From contig JAADJZ010000021.1 of assembly GCA_011032825.1 (NCBI GenBank), forward strand, positions 434,001 through 498,000: DNA of 64,000 nt, read 5' to 3'. The DNA comes from Massariosphaeria phaeospora. Lineage: Eukaryota > Ascomycota > Dothideomycetes > Pleosporales. Shown here piece after piece: positions 25,497-36,166 of the stretch. Positions within the stretch are counted from its first letter, which is position 1, and the number at the start of each line of letters is the position of its first letter. A program made the position numbers and the translations under genes. The notes under the pieces are model-generated. The model worked only from the letters and a program-made list of their open reading frames with translations, did not search any database and was not told where the DNA came from.

Positions 25497-26284
25497 CTAC
25501 TTAGTCAATCGTGGATCGTTCGGCATAATTCCGTTGCGCCCGTTGGACGTGGAGATCCCGCTGCCGAAGATGACGTTCTAGGGACAATCAGGTCAATTCG
25601 CGACAACTATAAGAATATATACTGACGTCGTAACCAGCCATGACCAGAAGTCCACTAGAGTAGTCGATGAACTTCAATTCATCTTCCATCAAGGCCTTAT
25701 TGGCCCTGACTCCAGCAATGAACTTCGCCCAATGTTCTTCATTTCGGGCGTGGAATTCGGCGATACCATCCCAAGGAGCCAGGGCACCGCCCTTTCCCAT
25801 AATTGGCAGAAGCTTCTTCCTCGAGGCCTCATCTTGGTGGAACTAGCATCGAGTATCAGCATCGCCCGAGCATTACAATCTGAGGTAGGGTGGATACCTG
25901 ACTGTACCGCATCAAATGCACGCCCAGGCCCTTCTGTGACATGAACATATCCGCATGGACCGATTTCCAGTGAGTGTGAAAGGAGACTTCGGTGATATTA
26001 GGTTTCTTCTTGAAGAAGATAATGACCTTGAAGTACGGTTGACGATTAGAGCCCCCGTCATCGTAGAGATGAGGAACGAACTCATTGAACCTGAACTTGT
26101 ACTCGCTTGCATTCTTCTTCCCATCCTGGGCCTCCTGGACGACCGCGGATGCATTAGAGCCGGGCGTCGCGATATCTTGTTGCACGAATCCATCGGCAGC
26201 TGGAGGATTCGCTAGACTGCGAGCGGAGGTACTGAGAAAGGCGGTGACGACCAATAGACCTGTAGTGATGGTTGAGAAGCGCAT
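25497..26284 (-). CDS. Secreted EthD-domain protein
   Basis: Three exons: 26284-25898, 25842-25627 and 25577-25497, giving 227 residues. A signal peptide is evident (MRFSTITTGLLVVTAFLSTSARS). The EthD/dimeric alpha-beta-barrel fold is suggested by FKVIIFFKKKPNITEVSFHT and HWKSVHADMF, then LMRYSQ-FHQDEASRK over the first splice, and AWDG/EFHA-like APWDGIAEFHARNEEHWAKF. EthD proteins are often linked to oxidative or polyketide-type chemistry, but most lack a known reaction. A secreted form is less usual, since most fungal EthD proteins are cytosolic. Its 3' end lies 127 bp from the MAPEG 3' end and it is divergent from the dehydrogenase. The last exon encodes NVIFGSGISTSNGRN to the stop. Confidence 0.83.
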
Positions 26285-26892
26285 GTTTACAATGACAGAC
26301 CGGGGGCGGGGTGGATGTTCAAGGTGCAAAATCGAGGAACTTGTTCCAAAGCACCCATGTGGCACTAAATCCTGAAGTCGTTTGCTCCCCGTTTGAGTTG
26401 TATTCCACAGGGCCGGAGGCAACGCCATCTCTAGTTCGGAGCTAACTATATAGATCCTGAACGCGTTGGCTCACCGCTTGATTGCATCTTTCGGGTTCAT
26501 GCTAGTTGGCTCACCTTTCGAGCAACTATTACAGTCTTGTCATCGAGTCTCCGTCAACTTCGCGACTGATGTTAGCCCGACGGTAGTAGTGTGTATAAGT
26601 GGCAACATAGAAGGGTTTCGTAGTCGCTCATCCCACCTGGGGCCAAGCCCGGCCATTATGACACAAGTCAAGAAGGCAATGCATTAAAGGGTGCGCATTA
26701 CAGTCGAAACGAACTTGGACTCATGATTTCCTCACCCCTGCTATACAAAGGCGAACCTTCAAAGCCCACAATTCGAAGTCGGTAATTTCCCGATGAGTCT
26801 TACCTCCGAGTTCTGACTATATGACTGGCTGACTGCCCGAGATTCGAGTCTCATCTTTCGTGCATTCATCGCACGCCATCTCAACTTGTTCC
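26285..26892. promoter_or_regulatory. Divergent intergenic region (EthD gene / dehydrogenase)
   Basis: 608 bp between two start codons, so it should contain both promoters. No specific site identified. Confidence 0.5.
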
Positions 26893-28331
26893 ATGATTCT
26901 GCCGCGCTTGGTGGTAGAGAATATGTTCGGCCTGTTTTACTTCTTCAAACGTTTGTACACCATCTTCAATCCCCCCGTCGCACCCAAGAGGAGTGATGCC
27001 CTCCGTTTTGGCATCCTTGGAGCCGCGACTGTTGCGTGAGTGTCAGAATCATTGCTGTTTCAGTAACATCGTATACTAATGGCATCCTAGACCGCAGTCT
27101 TTGATCATTCCGGCGAGATCCCACCCTGAGGTCATTGTAGCTGCAGTTGCAGCCCGCGACCAGAAAAGAGCACATGCGTTTGCAAAAAAACACAGGATAC
27201 CTATTGTGCATAAAAGCTATGACGGTATGCAATACCCCTTGCACGATTGGCAGGATACCACTCCTCCATTGCGTCAGGCTTAATGCTGACTTACGTGATG
27301 CAGACCTGCTCGCAGACCCAACAATCGACTGTGTATACATCCCGCTTCCGATTGGTCTGCACTACGAATGGGCGTTGAAAGCAATCAAGGCCGGAAAACA
27401 TGTGCTGCTGGAGAAGCCATGCGTATCTAACGCTACGGAAGCAAGATCGCTCTTCCGACATCCAGTCCTCAATAAGCCTGATGCGCCGATCTTGCTTGAA
27501 GCGTTCCACCAACGATTCTACCCCTCATGGCAGACGTTCATGTCGCTTTTCGATTCCGAAGATGTTGAGGAAGTTAATGTGAAGAGCTGGTTGTTCGCGG
27601 GCCTGCTTCCATTCGACGACATCCGATTCAATTACGCGCTTTCTGGAGGCACATTCATGGACTATGGAGCATATGCTGTGAGCACTGTGCGATCGATATT
27701 TGCGTCCGAGCCAACGGCCATCAAATCTGCGACTTATCGACCGCTACCGAATGGGTTCGACGAGCATTGCGATGAAGCCATGTTCGCGACATATGAATTT
27801 GCCAATGGAGGGACCGCGAAGCTTTCAGTTGATCTGCAAGCTACTGGTGGTTACTGGTTTCCGGCGTTGACGCGGAAGTGGCCTAACTTCAGGAATTTTC
27901 CGCCTTGGTTGACGGTCAAGCTGCGCGCGAAGAAGGAAGGCACAGAAGGCAGATTTGAGAAGTGGACGCAAAAGAGTGTTATCATGAACAACTACATGGT
28001 TCCACATTTGTGGCATCGCATTGACATTGTGACAAACACTGAGTACAGAGATACACAAGAGGGAGGGAAATTGGTCCGACATGAAAAGAATATTGAACAT
28101 ATGAAAGCATACAACTGGTTGACCAGCGAGAAAGACAGGAAATGTGAAGAGTGGTGGTCCACATATCGATACCAGTTGGAAGAGTTTGTAAACCAAGTAA
28201 AGAGAAGGGAGGGCTCGGGTGTCTGGATCGACGGTGATGATTCGATCAAGCAGATGGAATTAGTTGATAAGACGTACTTGTTAGCCGGATTGCCCTTACG
28301 GCCAACAAGCCAGGCTTTGGAGACGATGTGA
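26893..28331 (+). CDS. Gfo/Idh/MocA oxidoreductase (dihydrodiol dehydrogenase-like)
   Basis: NAD(P)-dependent dehydrogenase resembling trans-1,2-dihydrobenzene-1,2-diol dehydrogenase and sugar dehydrogenases. Three exons: 26893-27035, 27091-27224 and 27304-28331, giving 434 residues. The Rossmann fold starts LRFGILGAATVAPQSLI (the first splice falls inside it). It continues with DCVYIPLPIGLHYEWALKAI and the family signature GKHVLLEKPCVSNATEA, in which EKP carries the catalytic Lys. LEAFHQRFYPSWQ and GGTFMDYGAYAVSTVRSIF follow, also typical. The N-terminus has about 35 residues before the fold, partly hydrophobic (MFGLFYFFKRLYTIF), possibly a membrane or targeting segment. Convergent with the HET gene, 147 bp away. 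Confidence 0.92.
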
Positions 28332-28478
28332 TGATCAATATCTGCTAGGCCAAGAATCTTTCGTAGGAGGTCTTAGATCATTGGATCCTTTATATATATT
28401 CATAATCCAATGATTCCTTGACCACGCCGAAGCTATGAGGCCGAGGTGAAACATTGGATCTGAATTTGCAAAGTCCAG

Positions 28479-30521
28479 TCACCATATATCGATTGTTGCC
28501 GTATTGATCGGCCATATCTGGCTGTGCCGGCGACATATTCTGCAGGGATGATACATTCGCAGAGCACCGAATAGATAGCACTGACTGATCAAGATATAAT
28601 GACTGTCGACTTTGCGCAAACCAAACGCGACAGGCAAACCGGGTAGTGCCCATATCGTGTCGCCAGTTTTGAGTCCCGGCGGAGCAATAATTACGGAGTT
28701 CTCGGTCTCCGAGATCATACTGTTTAATCCGTACTCTGTCCAATGTTGTTCCGCCCAGTCCCTATACAGGTAATAATTATTCAAGTCGTATTCCGTCTTG
28801 CGTGAAATTTCTTCTTCCAGTAATTGTTTGCGACAATCCGAGCATGCGGATGCCGTCCCAAAGGCGCGTGGAGGATTGACATTCTCGTACTTAGAACGGT
28901 GGAATATCTTGACGACTACATCAAGACAATGCGCGCGGACTTGTAGGATGCTTGGGTGAGACCCAGTGCCTTGTATAAGACTGAATTGGGAGATTGAAGA
29001 CTGTTGCAGCGCAAGTGACGGGAATGCATGGTGTACGGTACGATGAATCGAAAGTTCTTCGTAGTTACTGAGCGCTGAGGTGATACACAGGTCCTTACGT
29101 GCAGGGACACCAAATTCAACAGGGGAATGCCCTTGAAATTGGGGCAGTACGACTACTTTGTCCTGTATATCGTGAGAGGGTCCCGTAGGTGATATACAAG
29201 AGGTACTGAATGAGTACATGGAGAGCATAATCATCTCTTCATCAGTGAACTGAGGTACTGAAGGATGGATAGAGATATGCGGCTCCCAGCGGGGAGCCCA
29301 GCTCGACACGGTGCAGACGTCCGTGCGCTGTGCGTCGGGCGTGGTATGTAGAAGAATATCCAGCGTTTTGTGGTGCAGCACAATCTGCGTTGCTACTTGC
29401 GTAAAAACCTCACCAACCGTCTGTGAGTAGTCGGGCAGAATCCACTTCCTTGATTCTGGGCCAGCGAGGCTGAGTAGGGCGAATACTTTGTCTCGTGGAT
29501 CTGTTGATGAAGAATTCCGGCTTTTCTGGAGATGGCTGAAGAGATCTCCGTCTGGACGACTACCAGGCTGCCAATTCAGAACTGCTGGAAGGTTATGCCC
29601 TAACCTAACGCAGAATTGGCGTGTCTTCTCAATTGATTGAGCGTCCCATCGTATGATCTTGGTCCCGAAGATCATCATAGCAAGCCTTGCTAGAGACATC
29701 TCCTGTAGAACCCATACTCGCTCGAACCATCGACGCCTTAGCAATTCCCTCATATCGTGATCATAAGGAACAGTAACCGTGGCCCCGCTCAAATAGTCGA
29801 ACACTTTATCATAGTCGAACACTCTATCAATAGAAGGAGAGCATATTCCTAAGTAGATCAGGACTTGGCTTGCACTGGAGTAGATAACATCCATTAGGCC
29901 AACTTGGTGATTCTTCTCTTCCTCGTTATTTTGGTTAATGCAGATAGCATCTACCCATAGCAACCGCCTGCCTGCTCGTTTTCTTAGGCGCCGAAGAGCT
30001 GCTTCGCAATTCCTTGTGATCATAATAGGGCGCTGATCACAGTATATAATTTGAGACAGTGATGCATCGCCGGATTGAGTCGCCCATGTATAAGAAAGAG
30101 CTTCAAAAGCCGGCTTGTCAAGAAGGTTGACGTGTATGATATGACATGTAACGGCATCTGCTAGTGATCCTGAATCTAGAGACAAAAGTCTGATTTCTTG
30201 TCCTAGTATGTAGTTCAGAGGCTTGTACGAATATTGGTTCGCGTTCGTTGGGGCAGCTTCGGTGCTATCGAGATGACGATCGCTAGGAAGGCTTTCGAAG
30301 AGTGCTAATCCGCAAGCTAGGCAGCAACGAACACCATCGAATTTGCGGACATCGGGGTGCCGACAGGAAACGCTGACGGGGTTCATGGCGCACGAACAGC
30401 GTAGGGGCAAGAGCTCGCGTGAAGGTCTGGCTTGTAGGTATGGTATGGAACTTACAGGAAGCCGGGCTAGAAATTCAGCAAAGTCGACAGTGCGGGGCGA
30501 AGTAGCAACGCCGCCTTCCAT
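28479..30521 (-). CDS. HET-domain (heterokaryon incompatibility) protein
   Basis: Cytosolic protein of the family that triggers incompatibility or other regulated cell death after non-self recognition. Single exon, 680 residues. The three HET blocks are present: AFEALSYTWA (138-147), RRLLWVDAICINQNNEEEKN (185-204) and RRRWFERVWVLQEMSLARLA (262-281). Upstream of the domain is a Cys/His motif, CRHPDVRKFDGVRCCLACG (53-71), seen with HET domains in many ascomycetes and possibly metal-binding. Residues 232-243 are a tandem duplication, DRVFDYDKVFDY. The C-terminus has the usual GDTIWALPGLPVAFGLRKVD then YLFGALR. The frame is intact. No partner gene such as a NACHT or lipase is adjacent. Confidence 0.93.
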   Translation of the reverse strand: MEGGVATSPRTVDFAEFLARLPVSSIPYLQARPSRELLPLRCSCAMNPVSVSCRHPDVRKFDGVRCCLACGLALFESLPSDRHLDSTEAAPTNANQYSYKPLNYILGQEIRLLSLDSGSLADAVTCHIIHVNLLDKPAFEALSYTWATQSGDASLSQIIYCDQRPIMITRNCEAALRRLRKRAGRRLLWVDAICINQNNEEEKNHQVGLMDVIYSSASQVLIYLGICSPSIDRVFDYDKVFDYLSGATVTVPYDHDMRELLRRRWFERVWVLQEMSLARLAMMIFGTKIIRWDAQSIEKTRQFCVRLGHNLPAVLNWQPGSRPDGDLFSHLQKSRNSSSTDPRDKVFALLSLAGPESRKWILPDYSQTVGEVFTQVATQIVLHHKTLDILLHTTPDAQRTDVCTVSSWAPRWEPHISIHPSVPQFTDEEMIMLSMYSFSTSCISPTGPSHDIQDKVVVLPQFQGHSPVEFGVPARKDLCITSALSNYEELSIHRTVHHAFPSLALQQSSISQFSLIQGTGSHPSILQVRAHCLDVVVKIFHRSKYENVNPPRAFGTASACSDCRKQLLEEEISRKTEYDLNNYYLYRDWAEQHWTEYGLNSMISETENSVIIAPPGLKTGDTIWALPGLPVAFGLRKVDSHYILISQCYLFGALRMYHPCRICRRHSQIWPINTATIDIW
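29793..29828 (-). repeat. 18-bp in-frame tandem duplication in the HET gene
   Basis: Two adjacent 18-bp units differ at one base and encode DRVFDY and DKVFDY. It lies just after the second HET block. Confidence 0.85.
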
Positions 30522-33500
30522 ACGCCATCTAAGATACCTTCAGCCTGATCTTGCTGCAGGCTGACCAGCCTTCTCAACCACTGCGAGACTTGGAAGTGCT
30601 CAGGCGCGGAAATGCGTGACACGACATAGCCCCAGTCACCTGAGCATCGCTGAGCACAGCTACTTGAGCAGTCGAAGATTGTTCTCGGATCATATTGAAT
30701 ATGCTTGGTTCGAACGTTTGCTGAAGCTCGTTCTTAACGGGACTATGCTGCAGCGCAGGTTGTCGTCGAAGTAACGGAGGTCTGTGCAGCCGGGAAAATC
30801 TCACGAAACCGGCAAGTGCCCCGCGACGCCCACCACCTAGCACCGATCAGAAGGTTGACTATCAGATCCACCACACAAACTCTACTCTAACGTCACCACC
30901 TCTACACGAACAATGGTGGGAAGTCGACTTCTTTCGGCACCGTTCAAATCTTGCAAACCGCAGCATCTCGCCCAGCCCTCGCCCAGCCAATACACTGCAG
31001 ACTCACCGTGGAAAGGAGGCGCCACCCAGGAAGCCGCGAGTGGGTCTCACCATAATCGGAAGTGCAGAACTCATCAATCGACTATCGCATCTTTGCTCAG
31101 AAGCGATCGCCCTCGTCCGCCAACCGTAGTCTAGACGCTGCAAGCTCGCCGAAAAGTCTTCACGAAATCCTCTCAGAACCACGGATCCATCCACGGAGAG
31201 GGGTATGCAATGCAGTTGTTTCGCGTCGCCACTATCAAAGCCATCTCTTTACAGACTCCAGCAAGCGAGGACCTCAAAGGAAATCTGTGTAGGGACCGGG
31301 GTAAGCGAAAACATCATTAGAAACGACGGCGGCGCCAATACCACTAGATGGGCTAGCAACAAACGCGCTCCAGATACCAACAAGGCTTAGGCAAGAAGTC
31401 ACACCTCAGGAGATCATATGTCTGATAACGTTTGGGTAGGTATATGCAGGTGGGCACAAGGCTTGGAGACGTGAGTTGCTTTTGCGAGCGATGGCCTCGA
31501 CCCCTCGCAAGCAGGAGGGCGCAGTGTGATAGATTTGGGTTCAAGAAGTCGGCCACACATGTGGCTTAGATAACTGTTCAACTCGAGCATGCTCTCGGCA
31601 TGGTTATGCTAGCGAGAAGCTCGTCCGGCGGGCGTCACACCACCTCCACCGGGCCCATCGTCTTTCTTTGTGGGCGGGGTCGTGGAGGTTGCCAACTCAT
31701 CTGTCTCAATTCCACGGTCTGGACGTCTGAACCCCGAGAGGGGAATGGTCGTCACTTGCATATCAAGAGCTTGTTTATTGCGCTACAGCCTTGACCGGCG
31801 ACAACCAGAGAGCGGGCGTCGGATAGGCGGTGAAGTTCGACCAATGGCGGGCGACGACGACGAGATATGCGGCTCTGCCAGCAGAATTCACATCGCCCAT
31901 CGCAGATCGACTTTGATGTCGCGAGACAGAGTAGAGTTTCGAGGAGCACCAAGATTCAAGAAGCATGATCGCGCCGCCCGGGCGTGGACGGCCCCTTGCC
32001 TCCCTTCGTTGTCCAGTTCCCCTTGGAGTGTAGCGCGCTCCCAGCGCGATCCTCCCGCACGCTATCAGCACACCAACCCACCCGGCCGGTGTGCTCCCTC
32101 GCCAGAAAGGGACATGGCGTCGATGCGGGGTTTGCTGTCCGTCTCTTTAGGCGAGGCCGACGCCATCTCCAGAGTCCACACCATGTGGGTTTCTTCATCC
32201 ACGGCGAGGCCGACCAACGGCGGTGGTTGATTGTCTCTGGTACTGCATACCAGGTGTGCACTGCTGTGTACTCATACACCACTACGGAGTACTCTTCATG
32301 GTAGTTCGCACGGACTGTACCTAGGAAATGTTTTGGCATCTGCAGGACTGGCATCGCGCTTTTATCATATCGTGGTGATCCAAATTTGGCTCTGCGGCTT
32401 GACGTCGAACGGAAGCACAGCGCTTTTGTCGAGGACGGTAGGTAGCTTGCATCGCACAAGGCCCGCGCCGGCTGTCACCAGGACTATCCATATGGTACGG
32501 AACGCCAAAACGACCTGCATTTCACGAGACGCATTGCGACATTATTATTGGCATGTTCCGTCCCTATTCCGTAATATTGGTACCCAGCAAAGCATTCCTT
32601 TGGTGGATCACCCGTCGCTGTGGCTTTGGGCGCTCCATGCGCCTTGCAACCCATCGCACCCTTCTGCCTGTGCGATTTTCCAGAAGAGGCAGGCTGTGGG
32701 ACTCGTCAACTTGCCGACCTCTCCCTTTTTAAAAATACGTCGTTCGGAGAGCGAACAAGGGGAAGCGGACACCGACGTTAGAAACCATGGTGAGAGGAGG
32801 ACCAACACCATCGTGGTTGAGCTTGGAAGATGCAGCCCGGCCGCGAAGATGTCTATTAGATGCCGCGTGGCAGTTTGCGCACCAATACCTCCTGTCTGTC
32901 TGAAGCTCGTGTCTCAAAAGAGCGCTGCATCGCATCCCGACCCCCTGAATTGACTGGCTCGGGACGGGTAAGGTTTCCGTGGTCTTTCAGATCTTCGACG
33001 CGGTCGAATTCCCCTCCGATCTTACTCTTAAGATTAAGCCGCGCAGCAAAACCCCTCAGCGCCCTAAGGAATCCTGGCGCGTCCGGTAATGGAAACATTT
33101 TGCGTTTGCTGCCAATCACACCCCAAATCGCGGTCCTCGTCCCCAAAGTCGAGACAAGGTCCTGCAGGCGGCGATTGAATTCCGGTCAGGCACAAGTCGG
33201 TTGGGTACACGAGTTACGAAGGACGGACGGACCGGCATGTTCGCGAAACGAACCTCTCTGGCGATAGCCAAAGTCACCGTCCCGCGCACGAAAGCGGATT
33301 CAGACAAGGTCGATGCCGGTAGCCAAGGCGTCTAGCCAGGTTCTGTCCACTCTGTGGCCGTGCAACAGCCAACCCGAACCTATCGCGGACTGTCAGATCA
33401 CGCACTGGCAGCACGTTCCTTGGATCACGCCTGATCGTCGCTGATTCGCCGTGGACGCGAGCATCTACTGGCCCGTCCGCTATAATTAGCTTTCCTTACG

Positions 33501-36166
33501 ATATCTGTGGCGGTGCTACAGCCACAGGCTCGTATTGCTGCTTCCACCTTCTGCCTGCAGTTGCATACGCAGGGTCGATATTATTGCGGCTCTGTAGAGT
33601 AGGTTTATCCGGCGCTCGTTGCATCTGACGTATCTGAATTGCGTATCAGAAACCCGCAACCCCACGGCTCACGTTGCGTTGCTGCCACCTTGGGCCACAA
33701 GACCAAAATAGTCTCCTACCGGTCCCAAACATCACTTACGCACGAGGTGAACGGCGACCAAAGAGACTCATGGACAGGTCTCATATGACATAACCTAGCG
33801 TGAGGTTCGGACTTGTTCCGGTGAATGATTCGTTGGTAAAGGGCACAACGCATGGTCCGGGCGTCCGAGAGTCGAGACAGCTGTTTATGCCAAACCGCTA
33901 CCAACATTACTACAAGCTACTCCGTACCTCTACCAAACTTGATTGTCTCTTCCCCGCAAGTGCCAGGGCACCGAGACCAGATGGCTACATACGACACCAA
34001 CGCGTTCTGGAATACTCCGTAAGCTTTGCGCCTTCAGCAACGCCACCACGGACCACCAGCGTTGCGTAAGTACAAAGACTGAACAGTAAGCGGATTCCGA
34101 TGAGAGGTAGGGGAGGGGCGTTACATTCGTGCCGTCGAAGAATTTCCGTGGTACAGTAACACAGGCAATAGTTATGCCAAAGCTACCGGTTACACTGCAG
34201 GCCGATGGCTTGGAGAACCAAGGTCGGGCTGTGGCATGATAGGCTCGCCCGCCCACGACGAGGCCGGCCAGCGTGCTGTTCACGCTGACGCCAAACCTTA
34301 TCCACGACATCGGGCCAGAGGATTCAGGGACCACGAGCAATTGCTGACCCGGACCCGGCAGGCCGCATAGGGGACTCGGGACGAAAAGCCCGAGCATGAC
34401 AGTCAACACCATGGCCAAATCTCTGCTCTGACCTACCAGGCTGCGTGAGAGCGGATGGCAGAGGACCGTTGCCAGCTGTTCGACTGCCTGGCCGGACCAC
34501 CCCACACACGACTGACTGCAGTCATCATGATGAAACGGTGCTTTGCCGGCGCGATCCGACTGCCCGATTCGCAGAGATGAGGCTCTCGATCCGACAGCAC
34601 AGCAACTGCAGTCGCTGCACCAGTGAGTGCGATGGGGGCGCGCCCTAGGTGTGAGGCCAGCGCGGTGATGCCTCAGGACGGCGGTGTAAGGCCCGGGCCC
34701 CGCAGTCGACAGGCCATGACGCACGGCAAGGTGGGTGGGCCGGTTAGTCATGACGGTCGACGGCAGGCCGGGAGGACGGCGGCGCGGGGGGAGGGGCTCT
34801 TGTCCTCGGTGCCCAGTGCTCAGTCAGTGCTCAGTGCTCACCTTGCTACTGGCCAGGGTGTGTTTTCACTGCTCAGGGCTCCGGCACAGGGGGGGTCGAG
34901 TCGCGGCGGTGTGGGCAGAAGCTTGAGTCGGTGACTGCGCCCGCACTTCGCCCATGAATACGCTGCACCGCCATCGGCACCAGCCACACGCGCCGCGCCG
35001 GCCAATCAGCAGCGGCGCCGCGCCGACCGAAGCGGCCGTCGTGTCTGCGCCCCAATTGCAGTCTGCACCCGGCTGCACCCTCGCCCTCGCATCTCCCCAT
35101 GGGCCACGGCAAAAGCACACATCCGCTTCTCTTCTCCTGTTCGGGCCTGGAGCCTCCCCACGCTGCTCGCCGGCCACCGCCCACCGCCTGCCCTCGTTGC
35201 CTGAGATTGCTTCGGGCATGGCCTGCTCTGCGGGCGTGCAGTCCGCTCCAGCGCGGCGGCAGACGTCGTGCAGCAGCGTGCAGCGCAGCGCGCAGGGCCG
35301 GGGGCCGCTCACCGCAGCTCGAGGACCCTCCAGGACGCCCGTCTTACCGTGATGCGGTCGGGGCGCGCGATCGAGGCGGAGACGCGAATTTGATGGCGGC
35401 CCACGGTGGCGCGCACGAGTCTCTTTCTTATTTTCCTAGCGCGCATTCACCGTTCCCTCTGCCACATCATGCCACGCCCAAGCCCGCAAAGCAGCGGTAG
35501 GCCATGGAGCGCCGGGGTTGCTGGGCTGGGGCCTCTCGAGTGGCTGCTGTGCGCAGCGGCGCCGCTGGGGGCCATGGAGCGACTGACTGAAGTCTTTATA
35601 CATAACTAACTTCGCCCCCGAGCCACGTCTTGCCAGTCCAGGCCCCCCGATCAGCACACACCCGAGCCCTTCCAGACTGCCTTTGAACGCCCTCGAGCAA
35701 AGTGCCGCACCGTCCGGACCAGCCCTCGCGACACCTTGCGATACTCGCCCGACCCGGCTCTCTAACCACGACGGGCCCGCTGCCCAGTGCCGACTCTCTT
35801 CGCTACCGAGCCGCCGGCCGCTGCACTTGGTCGACGTCGCCATTTCGGGGAGTACACACGCTATCGCCCGCACTTGCCAGAGCAGCAGGCGATCCTAGAA
35901 CCGCAATTAGACACACTATCGTCCACCTCGCCGACCCGTGTCACGGCTCCAGGCCCTAGTCCCTCCGGGATCCATCGTTTTAACGTAAGCTTTCCCCTGC
36001 CCAGCACCTACCCTATTCTCTATAAGATCACCCATTCCACCACCACGCGGCCCCGGTCTACGGCACATTATTGCTTGCTGCTTATGTTGACTGTTGAGAA
36101 AGGAGATCGAGCAGTAGCCAGCCATATCTATTGCTTCTGCACCTGTCGTGCACCCATAGCCTCAAC
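30522..36166. other. Large gene-free interval, 5.6 kb
   Basis: Spans from the HET start to the C2H2 factor start. Many open frames occur on both strands (for example 31956-32459 minus, 32231-32953 plus, 33930-34751 minus), but none shows a family motif, codon bias or splice logic. The last part (about 34500-35900) is GC-rich. The final 500 bp probably form a long 5' leader of the C2H2 gene, with a possible leader intron starting GTAAGC near 35985. No tRNA, transposase or terminal repeats recognised. Confidence 0.55.

Noticed and set aside
18503..28331. Secondary-metabolite biosynthetic cluster
   Set aside because: No polyketide synthase, NRPS, terpene synthase, P450, transporter or dedicated regulator lies within it.
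30890..31133. Open stretch reading VGLTIIGSAELINRLSH near 31040
   Set aside because: It looks protein-like over 30 residues but has no ATG in frame and no good splice donor or acceptor to extend it.
33930..34751. 273-residue minus-strand open frame
   Set aside because: GC-rich stop-poor DNA; no family motif, splice logic or codon bias. Kept only as part of the gene-free interval.
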